This document shows, piece after piece, positions 1-5,411 of a DNA stretch of 5,414 bases. This DNA comes from an uncultured Verrucomicrobiota bacterium. Lineage in GTDB: Bacteria > Verrucomicrobiota > Verrucomicrobiia > Methylacidiphilales > Verrucolacustridaceae. Location of the stretch: assembly GCA_903905395.1 (NCBI GenBank), contig CAIVGD010000186.1, positions 1 to 5,414 of the forward strand. Reading direction: 5' to 3'. Each line of letters starts with the position of its first letter. Positions within the stretch are counted from its first letter, which is position 1. The notes beneath the pieces are model-generated. The model was not told where the DNA came from, made no database searches, and saw only the letters and a list, made by a program, of their open reading frames with translations. The translations under genes and the position numbers were made by a program.

Positions 1-345
1 GATCTCATGCAGCGTAGCGATATCCTCTATTGCGCAAGGGCCTGCCATGACCACGATCTTCCTGCCTCCGATCTTAACACCCTTACCCAAGTCAAGCACA
101 GAATCTTGCGGCTTAAACTCCCGGGAGACCAGTTTATAACGACGTTGGACAGGGAGGACCGATTCCACCTGAGGCCACGTGGCAAGCGACTCGAGTGAAG
201 TGTGTCCACGCTCATCCCCTATCGCCGCGATCACGGTCTGAATCTCGCCTCGAATCACCCGTGGTTCATAACCAAGTTTACGCACCTCAGCCTCCACCTG
301 CGCGATGCGTGGGTCATCCGTCTTTGGGCGAAGCACAATAATCAT
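1..345 (-). CDS. aroF: DAHP synthase (3-deoxy-7-phosphoheptulonate synthase), AroF/Thermotoga type; 3' end beyond window
   Basis: Enzyme of the first shikimate-pathway step: phosphoenolpyruvate plus erythrose 4-phosphate give DAHP, in the cytoplasm. My reading of the minus strand gives 115 codons from an ATG at 345-343 (starts MIIVLRPKTDDPRI), still open at the window edge, so the rest of the barrel is missing. Residues 1 to about 65 match the N-terminal ferredoxin-like regulatory domain of the Thermotoga/Bacillus-type enzymes, including VIAAIGDERG at 38-47. YKLVSRE at 70-76 and AGPCAIE at 101-107 are the family's entry into the TIM barrel; Cys104 is the expected metal ligand. The start is supported by an in-frame stop at 363-361 and no other ATG between. 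A GGGAC stretch about 3 bases upstream is at best a weak ribosome site. A 322-bp non-coding gap separates it from the SOUL gene, so it is probably transcribed separately. Feedback control through the N-terminal domain is known in relatives but cannot be judged here. Confidence 0.93.
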   Translation of the reverse strand, partial: MIIVLRPKTDDPRIAQVEAEVRKLGYEPRVIRGEIQTVIAAIGDERGHTSLESLATWPQVESVLPVQRRYKLVSREFKPQDSVLDLGKGVKIGGRKIVVMAGPCAIEDIATLHEI

Positions 346-411
346 AGAGTCCCGATTACCCTATCCCTCGCCGCTCTTCCTAACAAGAGTCGCGAAAGCG
401 GCACATCCAGG

Positions 412-443
412 CGGCGCCCACGAACGGGCACCCTACATTTGTT
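412..443. repeat. Palindromic intergenic repeat, copy 1 (REP-like)
   Basis: A 32-base unit identical at 31 of 32 positions to 3475-3506. Its core is an imperfect hairpin: GGCGCCC (413-419), loop ACGAAC (420-425), GGGCACC (426-432), with a single stem mismatch at 430. It is followed by CCTACATTTGTT, which is conserved between the copies. It lies in the leader region of aroF, about 70 bases upstream of the start codon. Being short, palindromic and intergenic, it resembles REP/BIME-type elements, but no transposase is visible in the window and copy number in the genome is unknown. Confidence 0.75.
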
Positions 444-523
444 TTGTAATTTGAACCTGTCAGCTAGGCGGCCTCGGAGATGCCGCTTCTACCTTAACTT
501 CGAACCCCGAAATCCCCTCTCCC

Positions 524-560
524 AATCAAAAATCCAGCATCCAAAATTCGACATTCCCCA
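524..560. repeat. AT-rich degenerate repeat tract, copy 1
   Basis: The stretch contains AATCAAAAATC (524-534), followed by variants of the same word such as ATCCAAAATTC. The exact 11-mer recurs at 3572-3582, again about 100 bases downstream of a copy of the palindromic repeat (offset 112 and 97 bases from the repeat starts). It may be part of a composite intergenic element with that palindrome, or simply low-complexity sequence of similar composition. Confidence 0.4.
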
Positions 561-667
561 TCTTCCATCTCCTATCTTCTCCTGGCGGTCCTCCGCCTCC
601 CTTCTGACTTCAACTTAATCTTAAACTTCAACTGGCGGCGGCGTCCACCTTCGCACTCTCTTAACCC

Positions 668-1243
668 CTAGCGCTCCATGTCGTGCCGCACGGGAATATG
701 TACTTCGGACCTCTTTAAAAACCAGATGGTGAACGGACTGTTCCAGTACACTGCGTAAGGTTCCCCATTCGCTTTCCAACCCGGTTTGGTTCCCAACCAA
801 TCCCTCAACTTGACGACATGTTCCTCAAAGTTTTTCTTCGAGTAGCCGCCCCGGATGCCGATCGAGGCCACCCTCCGTTCCGGTACGCTTGTTTTTGTCA
901 CCCCATCCACCATTTTCAAATCCTCCCTCTTGGCCGAATCTGCATCGAGATAGAACACCATCGTGCCGGGACGAATCCCCGCCTCCACCGGTGTGCTCAT
1001 GGGAACGCGGTTTTCTTGAATGGTTTTAAAAAGACGCCTAAAGAGCCCGTTGTCCTCCGAAAAATAATCCCCGGAAGATCGGCTCTGGAGAATTGTCCCT
1101 TCCGGAAGGATCTTGATTTCGCAAATCCCCGCCTCCGTCATCGGATAGGCTCGGTCATACCCCATAGCCGAAGACCCTAAAGCCAACCCAAAAAAAGAAA
1201 GAGCTCGAAGTGTGGAGAAAGTCACCTCAGTTGGTTTTTTCAT
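668..1243 (-). CDS. SOUL heme-binding family protein with signal peptide
   Basis: A 191-residue protein of the SOUL/HBP family, whose characterised members bind heme or porphyrin; the role of bacterial members is mostly unknown. Residues 1-26 look like a signal peptide: KK at 2-3, a hydrophobic stretch LRALSFFGLALG at 12-23, and SSA at 24-26 as a likely signal peptidase I site, so the protein is probably exported. The SOUL core is seen as EIKILPEGT near 42-50, LFRRLFKTIQEN at 67-78, VPMSTPVEAG at 80-89 (the family's MTxPV signature with S for T), GTMVFYL, and a C-terminal YWNSPFTIWFLKRSEVHIPV-type ending. The frame stays open upstream to 1489, but that part is antisense-like shadow of the HD gene. 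ATG at 1243 is chosen because it directly precedes the signal sequence. It overlaps the HD gene's end by 17 bp in another frame, suggesting translational coupling. Ligand binding is not shown by the sequence. Confidence 0.85.
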   Translation of the reverse strand: MKKPTEVTFSTLRALSFFGLALGSSAMGYDRAYPMTEAGICEIKILPEGTILQSRSSGDYFSEDNGLFRRLFKTIQENRVPMSTPVEAGIRPGTMVFYLDADSAKREDLKMVDGVTKTSVPERRVASIGIRGGYSKKNFEEHVVKLRDWLGTKPGWKANGEPYAVYWNSPFTIWFLKRSEVHIPVRHDMER

Positions 1244-2351
1244 CCATCGATTGGCTATCCGGATTGATCTGTGAAAACTTCCCAGGCTCGAACACCCTCC
1301 CACTGATCGGCCAAGGAAGGGGTCCGTCCAATGGTCGGTGGGCCTCCAACAAACCAGAACCCTCCTCTTTGCCACGCGCGTAGGAGAGACGGAGCATCTC
1401 CATCTTCGCGTCGATGTTGTCGATGTGATGCAGTAAAAACGCCTCCGGGGTGCGTGGAGCCACCGGTGAACCAAACTCCTTCGTGCCATGATGGGCGGCG
1501 ATGAGATGAAGGAGATGATCTCTCAACTCCTCCGCAGGGGGCTTCAGATCCTCCCACGATTTCCCCTCCGCCGCCTCCCCCTCACGCCACAGGGTGTTCG
1601 CCACCTCGATCCCCAGGGAAATGTGACCCAACATCTCGCCGCGCCGGCTCGGCACGGAACCGAATCCCTTCTCGCCAGTGTCATTTTCCCAAAGTTTTCC
1701 GATGTCGTGTAAAATCACCCCAGCACAAAGCAGATCCCCATCCACCTCCGGGTAAAGCGGAGCCAGCGCCCTAGCCACCCTCAGCATCTGAGCGGTGTGA
1801 TCGAGCAAGCCACCCCGCCGCGCATGATGATTCCTTCGCGCCGCAGCCGCCCGCTTCCATTTCTCCTGATATTTCTCGAACGCCCGCGTGCAGATCCAGC
1901 GCAATCGCGGATCCTTCATCCCCTGGGCCACCGCCCGACACTCCTCCCCATATTTTTCCAGTTGAGCCCGCCGTTCTTTCCCACCTAAAAAAAACTCCTC
2001 TTCCTCGGCCGGTTGTAACTTCCGCGCCGAAGGTCCATCCACGTTGGGCCCGTACTCGCTAGGTCCAAAAAACCCGGTCAGCTCGAGGCACTCCCTGGGT
2101 TCGGCCGAGGTGAAATATGAATACGCAGGGGATCCCGAGAATAGATTCAAACCAACCCGGTCCGTCTCATCCGCCAATTCCACGCGGAGAAAAGGCTTTC
2201 CGTTGCGGGCGGTTTGTTCGCGCCGTGAAACGAGCTGAGCACGCACAGCTCCCTTTGCGGGTGCAGTCAGCTTAAGAAAATCCCGCAGGGTCATGAGTCG
2301 TGTCTGCGGGGCGAGATCAGGAAACTTCGCCCCGGGTCGGATCCCGACCAT
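1227..2351 (-). CDS. YhaM-like OB-fold/HD-domain 3'-5' exoribonuclease homologue
   Basis: A 374-residue cytoplasmic protein resembling the YhaM/CBF1 family, metal-dependent 3'-5' exonucleases of RNA and single-stranded DNA. Residues about 20-115 form a probable OB-fold nucleic-acid-binding domain, with the family-like NGKPFLRVELADETDRVGLNLF at about 50-71. The HD domain covers about 170-320: GGLLDHTAQM with His185, ILHDIGK with His215-Asp216, GHISLG with His243, IAAHHG with His287-His288, and HHIDNIDAK with Asp311. This matches YhaM spacing and suggests an intact metal centre. Length is near that of YhaM (a little over 300 residues) with N- and C-terminal extras. ATG at 2351 is the first start after an in-frame stop at 2375-2373. 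GGAG sits too close to it to be a good ribosome site, and Met20 (2294) is an alternative start. The gene is divergent from the NrnA-like gene and overlaps the SOUL gene. Substrate is inferred from the family; other HD phosphohydrolase activity is possible. Confidence 0.88.
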   Translation of the reverse strand: MVGIRPGAKFPDLAPQTRLMTLRDFLKLTAPAKGAVRAQLVSRREQTARNGKPFLRVELADETDRVGLNLFSGSPAYSYFTSAEPRECLELTGFFGPSEYGPNVDGPSARKLQPAEEEEFFLGGKERRAQLEKYGEECRAVAQGMKDPRLRWICTRAFEKYQEKWKRAAAARRNHHARRGGLLDHTAQMLRVARALAPLYPEVDGDLLCAGVILHDIGKLWENDTGEKGFGSVPSRRGEMLGHISLGIEVANTLWREGEAAEGKSWEDLKPPAEELRDHLLHLIAAHHGTKEFGSPVAPRTPEAFLLHHIDNIDAKMEMLRLSYARGKEEGSGLLEAHRPLDGPLPWPISGRVFEPGKFSQINPDSQSMDEKTN

Positions 2352-2436
2352 TCTCCAAGACGAGCCAACGGATTAAACTCTTCATGATTAACTTTAGGCT
2401 CCGCCCTGCGTGCCCGCAAGTGTCTCGTGACATACC

Positions 2437-2465
2437 TCGACTTTCCCCCTTCGACTTTTTAAGAT
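2437..2465 (+). promoter_or_regulatory. Possible promoter of the DHH gene, leaderless or nearly so
   Basis: TCGACT (2437-2442) and TAAGAT (2460-2465) each match the sigma-70 -35 and -10 consensus at 4 of 6 positions, with a 17-base spacer. GATAAT (2463-2468) is an alternative -10 with a poorer spacer. Either would place the transcription start within a few bases of the GTG at 2474, and no Shine-Dalgarno motif precedes that GTG. The match is weak and could be chance in a 122-base region. Confidence 0.25.
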
Positions 2466-2473
2466 AATCCCCT

Positions 2474-3445
2474 GTGGACGTTGCCATCATTCAAAAAATC
2501 ATAACCCAACTGGGCTCCGCTCAACATCCGGTCATCCTCACTCACCTTCGCCCCGACGGAGATGCCTACGGGAGCCTCCTCGGGCTGGGCCACACTCTGC
2601 GGGAACGCGGAGCTCAACCTCAGCTCTATGTGGAAGGCGGGATGATTCCGATGTACCGCTTTCTGCCGGGTTCCGATCTGGTGCAGAATCTCCCGTCTTC
2701 TCTTCCGGAAAACACCGACTGTCTCATCGGGCTCGACACATCCACCCGGGAACGGCTCGGCCAGAAAACCACTTCATGGACGCGCCCTATCGACATCGTC
2801 ATCGATCATCACGTCAGCAATCTGGGCTATGGGACACTGAATCTGATCGTCTCTGAAATTCCCGCCACAGCCGGCGTCCTTTTCCAAATTTTCGAAATCG
2901 CCGGGTGGAAAATTACGCCCGCCGCCGCCACCTGCCTCTACACCGGTATCTCCACCGACACAGGATCCTTTCGGTACCGGGGAACCAATGCCAAAACCCT
3001 CCAAGCCGCCGCAAAACTTGTTGAACTCGGAGCCGACCCATCCGAAATCGCCAAACAGTGCTATCTCTCCATTACCCACGAAAGACACGCCCTCAAACGC
3101 CTTGTTGCCTCTACTTTATCATTAAAGGATAATAAAAAGTCTGCTTTTTTGACGATTTTGCCCGATTTTTATAAGAAAAGCGGTGCTAATGGTGAGGATA
3201 CCGAGGGAATTATAGAGGAAGTTATTTCTATTCAAGGAGTTGAGGTAGGTTCTCTCTTTGAGTTCACCCAAGATGGAGGGTTGAGAGTTAGTTTACGAAG
3301 CAAAGGCAATGTTGATGTGAATGCCATCGCCTCATCCTTTGGTGGAGGCGGGCACAAAGCGGCCGCTGGAGTCCGCTTCGCCAAGGATGCCGAAAAAAAT
3401 CACGATCTTGTCCTAGCGGCCATTTCCAAGGCACTTGCTTCCTAG
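2474..3445 (+). CDS. nrnA: DHH/DHHA1 phosphoesterase, NrnA-type oligoribonuclease / pAp phosphatase
   Basis: A 323-residue cytoplasmic enzyme of the size usual for NrnA, which degrades very short RNAs to mononucleotides and, in some species, hydrolyses 3'-phosphoadenosine 5'-phosphate or cyclic dinucleotide products. All DHH motifs are visible: THLRPDGDAYGS at 23-34 (His24, Asp28, Asp30), GLDTS at 86-90 (Asp88), IDHHVSN at 110-116 (DHH 111-113) and TDTGSF at 161-166. The DHHA1 domain follows, with NVDVNAIASSFGGGGHKAAAG ending in the substrate-binding GGGGH at 290-294. GTG at 2474 is the first possible start after an in-frame stop at 2465-2467, and translation begins close before the first motif as expected. 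Codons about 213-280 (3107-3315) are AT- and purine-rich, unlike the rest, although the reading frame and DHHA1 motifs are intact. It is divergent from the YhaM-like gene and lies 232 bp upstream of truB. Exact substrate preference cannot be read from sequence. Confidence 0.92.
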   Translation: MDVAIIQKIITQLGSAQHPVILTHLRPDGDAYGSLLGLGHTLRERGAQPQLYVEGGMIPMYRFLPGSDLVQNLPSSLPENTDCLIGLDTSTRERLGQKTTSWTRPIDIVIDHHVSNLGYGTLNLIVSEIPATAGVLFQIFEIAGWKITPAAATCLYTGISTDTGSFRYRGTNAKTLQAAAKLVELGADPSEIAKQCYLSITHERHALKRLVASTLSLKDNKKSAFLTILPDFYKKSGANGEDTEGIIEEVISIQGVEVGSLFEFTQDGGLRVSLRSKGNVDVNAIASSFGGGGHKAAAGVRFAKDAEKNHDLVLAAISKALAS

Positions 3446-3474
3446 CCTGCCCTTTCACCACGAACAGATCCCGA

Positions 3475-3506
3475 CGGCGCCCACGAACGGGCGCCCTACA
3501 TTTGTT
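3475..3506. repeat. Palindromic intergenic repeat, copy 2 (REP-like)
   Basis: Second copy of the unit at 412-443 in the same orientation, differing at one base (G at 3493 for A at 430). Here the hairpin is perfect: GGCGCCC (3476-3482), loop ACGAAC (3483-3488), GGGCGCC (3489-3495). The one difference between copies restores or breaks a stem pair. It begins 30 bases after the nrnA stop, a position where REP-type hairpins can affect the 3' end of a transcript. Confidence 0.78.
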
Positions 3507-3518
3507 CACGGTTCCCCT

Positions 3519-3531
3519 GCGCCAACGGCGC
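3519..3531. repeat. Small GC palindrome next to repeat copy 2
   Basis: GCGCC (3519-3523), loop AAC (3524-3526), GGCGC (3527-3531): a 5-bp stem with a 3-base loop, 12 bases after the main palindrome. It may be a second arm of a two-hairpin (BIME-like) unit, but copy 1 has no obvious equivalent at the same offset; a different GCGGC/GCCGC hairpin lies there at 468-486. Confidence 0.4.
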
Positions 3532-3558
3532 GTCTGCGTCCCGCGACCGCTGGAAAAA

Positions 3559-3582
3559 ATTCAAAATCAAGAATCAAAAATC
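3559..3582. repeat. AT-rich degenerate repeat tract, copy 2
   Basis: Short variants of one word run together (ATTCAAAATC, AAGAATC, AATCAAAAATC). The last, at 3572-3582, is identical to 524-534. Both tracts follow a copy of the palindromic repeat by about 100 bases and are followed by pyrimidine-rich sequence. Confidence 0.4.
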
Positions 3583-3616
3583 TCTATCCCCCCCCCTTCC
3601 CCATCAAATAGCCTAC

Positions 3617-3645
3617 TTGTCATTTCAATGATTCTATCCAACAAT
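3617..3645 (+). promoter_or_regulatory. Candidate sigma-70 promoter for truB-ribF
   Basis: TTGTCA (3617-3622, 5 of 6 to the -35 consensus) and AACAAT (3640-3645, 4 of 6 to the -10 consensus) are separated by 17 bases. Transcription would start near 3652, giving a leader of about 26 bases before the truB ATG. A separate promoter is plausible because truB is 232 bases from nrnA. No Shine-Dalgarno motif is visible before the ATG, so the call rests on the two hexamers alone. Confidence 0.35.
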
Positions 3646-3677
3646 CCTCAATCCTCTTTGGTTCCACCCCAATCCAT

Positions 3678-4397
3678 ATGATTCCACAACTCGACGGCCT
3701 GCTCTTGGTCGATAAGCCCCCCGGCAAAACTTCCCACGATATCGTGGATTTCGTACGCCGGCGTTTTAATCAGCGCAAGGTCGGTCACTGCGGGACACTC
3801 GATCCCATCGCCACCGGACTCCTCATGCTCGTAGTCGGACGAGCCACCCGCGTCCAAGACCTACTCATGACCGAAGACAAGGAGTACGAAGGCACTCTCA
3901 AGTTAGGCGAATCCACCGACACGCAGGACGCCCAGGGAAAAGTCCTCGAAACCAAACCGGTGCCCGACTTGGATCGCGCCACGATCGAGGCCGCCTTCAA
4001 AAAGTTCACCGGGGAGTTTGAACAAATTCCCCCGATGGTTTCCGCCATCAAAAGGGACGGGGTTCCCCTCTACAAACTCGCCCGCGAGGGCAAGACGGTC
4101 GATCGGCCTCCCCGCCGCGTCCGCATCGACAAATGCGAAATTCTGGAAATCGCCCTGCCCTGCGTGCGGTTCCGCATTCACTGCACGAAGGGTTTCTACG
4201 TCCGCACCTACTGCCACGATCTCGGGAATCTCCTGGGCTGCGGAGGACACATGTCCGCCCTCATCCGAACCCGCTCGGGAAACTTTGAGCTTTTGAAGGC
4301 GATCCGCTGGGCCGATCTGGAAACGGCCGAGGGAGTCGATTACCTCGCGCGCCATTTGATCTCCCTGCCGGAAATTTCCCGCATCCGCCGCACGTGA
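3678..4397 (+). CDS. truB: tRNA pseudouridine(55) synthase TruB, short form without PUA domain
   Basis: Converts U55 in the T-loop of elongator tRNAs to pseudouridine. The 239-residue product starts with LDGLLLVDKPPGKTSHDIV at 5-23, followed by VGHCGTLDPIATGLL at 35-49 with catalytic Asp42. KEYEGTLKLGESTDTQDAQG at 68-87 includes the conserved Tyr70. IPPMVSAIKRDGVPLYKLAREG at 117-138 and KGFYVRTYCHDLG at 171-183 with Arg176 complete the catalytic core, ending in SALIRTRSGNF at 193-203. Only about 36 residues follow, so the C-terminal PUA domain of the roughly 310-residue E. coli and Bacillus enzymes is absent; short forms are known, and I recall similar lengths in chlamydiae. All catalytic motifs are present, so I take it as functional. 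The ATG at 3678 lies just before the conserved N-terminus. Its TGA overlaps the ribF GTG by 4 bases (GTGA), indicating an operon with coupled translation. Confidence 0.95.
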   Translation: MIPQLDGLLLVDKPPGKTSHDIVDFVRRRFNQRKVGHCGTLDPIATGLLMLVVGRATRVQDLLMTEDKEYEGTLKLGESTDTQDAQGKVLETKPVPDLDRATIEAAFKKFTGEFEQIPPMVSAIKRDGVPLYKLAREGKTVDRPPRRVRIDKCEILEIALPCVRFRIHCTKGFYVRTYCHDLGNLLGCGGHMSALIRTRSGNFELLKAIRWADLETAEGVDYLARHLISLPEISRIRRT

Positions 4398-5314
4398 ACT
4401 TGGCCGATTCGCTGACTCCCTCCCCGCAGGGAGAACCGATCCGGCACCTCGCCATCGGATTTTTCGACGGACTTCACCTCGGGCACCGGCGTGTCATACT
4501 CGGGAACAACCTCCCCCATCCGCCAGTCGCCACTGCCGTCCTCACCTTCCGCGATCATCCCCTCTCCGTGCTTCACCCCGAAAAGCATCCCTCATTGATC
4601 ACCGGCCTGCCCCACAAAATCCGAGTGCTCCAGCGTTGGGGCATCGGCCTCACCGTGGCCCTCCCGTTCGATCACGCCCGCTCCCAGCAGGAGCCCGTCG
4701 CGTTTCTCGAGGAGCTCGCCGCCGCCTTTCCCGCTCTGCAAACGGTTTCCGTAGGACCCAACTGGCGATTCGGCCGCAACCGGTCCGGCAATGTGAAATT
4801 GCTCTCCACCTGGTGCCAGACACGCGGAGTCACCTTGGACAACCCTTCTCCGGTTCTGCACGAGGGGGAACCGATCAGCAGCAGTCGGATTCGCTCCGCC
4901 ATTCGCCAGGGAAAACTCCACGAGGTCTCAGCCATGCTGGGTCGGCCCTTCACCATTCTTGGCAAGGTGGTGCCCGGCGAGGGACGCGGGCGCGGGCTCG
5001 GTTTTCCCACCGCCAATCTAAAAACGGAGGACGAGCGCCTGCCGCCCGATGGCGTTTATGCGGGACGCGCCATCCTCTCAGACACCCAAAACTTTTCAGC
5101 GGCAATCAACTTGGGCACAGGCCCGACCTTTGATGGCCATGTCCGCAAAATCGAAGCCCATCTCCCCGGATTTTCTGGAGACCTCCTCAATCGGGAAATC
5201 GACCTCGAGTTTCACCGCCAGATCCGATCCGAACAAAAATTTCCCGACTCGAAGGCCCTTGCTGAACAGATCAAAAAAGATGTAAATGCCGTTCTCAATC
5301 AGAATCTTTTTTAA
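4394..5314 (+). CDS. ribF: Bifunctional riboflavin kinase / FAD synthetase RibF
   Basis: Phosphorylates riboflavin to FMN and adenylylates FMN to FAD in the cytoplasm. The 306-residue length is typical. The N-terminal FAD synthetase domain (about 17-170) has IGFFDGLHLGHRRV at 21-34 with the nucleotidyltransferase HLGH at 28-31, VLTFRDHP at 49-56, VGPNWRFGRNRSG at 120-132 and EPISSSRIRSAIRQG at 159-173, the ISSTxIR motif with Ser for Thr. The riboflavin kinase domain (about 183-300) has GRGRGLGFPTANL at 197-209, DGVYAG at 219-224, AINLGTGPTF at 237-246 and the expected catalytic Glu254 in KIEAHL. The GTG start at 4394 overlaps the truB stop; no ribosome site is visible, so coupling to truB is likely. 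This start leaves 16 residues before the domain, which is normal. Both activities should be intact. The gene is the last one in the visible operon. Confidence 0.95.
   Translation: MNLADSLTPSPQGEPIRHLAIGFFDGLHLGHRRVILGNNLPHPPVATAVLTFRDHPLSVLHPEKHPSLITGLPHKIRVLQRWGIGLTVALPFDHARSQQEPVAFLEELAAAFPALQTVSVGPNWRFGRNRSGNVKLLSTWCQTRGVTLDNPSPVLHEGEPISSSRIRSAIRQGKLHEVSAMLGRPFTILGKVVPGEGRGRGLGFPTANLKTEDERLPPDGVYAGRAILSDTQNFSAAINLGTGPTFDGHVRKIEAHLPGFSGDLLNREIDLEFHRQIRSEQKFPDSKALAEQIKKDVNAVLNQNLF
5273..5312 (+). terminator. Weak A/T inverted repeat at the end of ribF
   Basis: AAAAAAGAT (5273-5281) and ATCTTTTTT (5304-5312) are perfectly complementary across a 22-base loop. The right arm overlaps the last ribF codons and stop and provides a T-run. 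A nearly all-A/T stem with a long loop is a poor intrinsic terminator, so this may be coincidence arising from Lys-rich and Phe codons. Confidence 0.25.
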
Positions 5315-5393
5315 TCCTTTTTAGCCCTTTTTCACCCCATCCCCCTCTTTAAACCTTAAAATATCCTGTTTTATGTCCTAAGTCATTGCTGGG

Positions 5394-5411
5394 CAAAGTG
5401 TTTTTACTTTG
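5394..5411. repeat. Short inverted repeat near window end
   Basis: CAAAGT (5394-5399), loop GTTTTT (5400-5405), ACTTTG (5406-5411). It is a 6-bp stem in the AT-rich non-coding sequence after ribF. It could belong to a terminator or an operator of the next gene, but the context is cut off by the window edge. Confidence 0.3.

Larger units (their letters stand above)
346..667. other. Non-coding gap between SOUL gene and aroF
   Basis: About 320 bases with no gene I can support. It contains, left to right: a small hairpin in the aroF leader (CTCTT 374-378 / AAGAG 385-389); the palindromic repeat at 412-443; a GCGGC/GCCGC inverted repeat (468-472 / 482-486, 9-base loop); AT-rich degenerate repeats around 521-560; and a GGCGG/CCGCC hairpin (584-588 / 593-597, 4-base loop). 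No T-run follows the last hairpin on the minus strand, so it does not look like a standard intrinsic terminator for the SOUL gene. The aroF promoter must lie here, but I cannot pick out a convincing -35/-10 pair. Confidence 0.7.
3446..3677. other. Intergenic region between nrnA and truB
   Basis: A 232-base gap in an otherwise co-directional run. In order it contains: an 8-base direct repeat CCACGAAC (3458-3465 and 3481-3488, the latter spanning part of the palindrome); the palindromic repeat copy 2; a GCGCC-AAC-GGCGC hairpin; an AT-rich repeat tract; a run of nine C (3588-3596); and a candidate promoter. There is no open frame I would call a gene and no T-tailed terminator after nrnA. Confidence 0.7.

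Noticed and set aside
412..443. Palindromic repeats as part of a CRISPR array
   Set aside because: The two copies are about 3 kb apart with genes between them and there is no regular spacer pattern or cas gene.
584..597. GGCGG/CCGCC hairpin as terminator of the SOUL gene
   Set aside because: It lies about 70 bases past the stop and no T-run follows in the direction of transcription.
202..618. Open frame of 138 codons on the plus strand
   Set aside because: Its first part is antisense to the clear aroF N-terminus and the rest runs through the palindromic and AT-rich repeats; composition is unlike a protein.
1244..1489. N-terminal extension of the SOUL frame up to an ATG at 1489
   Set aside because: The extra 82 residues are Arg/Ser/Trp-rich, overlap the conserved HD-coding sequence in another frame and would bury the signal peptide; ATG at 1243 fits far better.
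2317..2385. 22-codon frame (starts MKSLIRWLVLENG) upstream of and overlapping the YhaM-like gene start on the minus strand
   Set aside because: It could be a leader peptide, with GGAG about 12 bases upstream, but it has no stalling or regulatory signature and is short enough to be chance.
2391..2419. TTGCGG-17-TAAAGT as a minus-strand promoter for the YhaM-like gene
   Set aside because: Only 3 of 6 and 4 of 6 matches to consensus; such pairs are expected by chance in this length.
3903..4355. Long open frame antisense to truB (and similar ones antisense to ribF)
   Set aside because: These arise from the codon bias of real genes on the other strand and show no recognisable domain or start signal.
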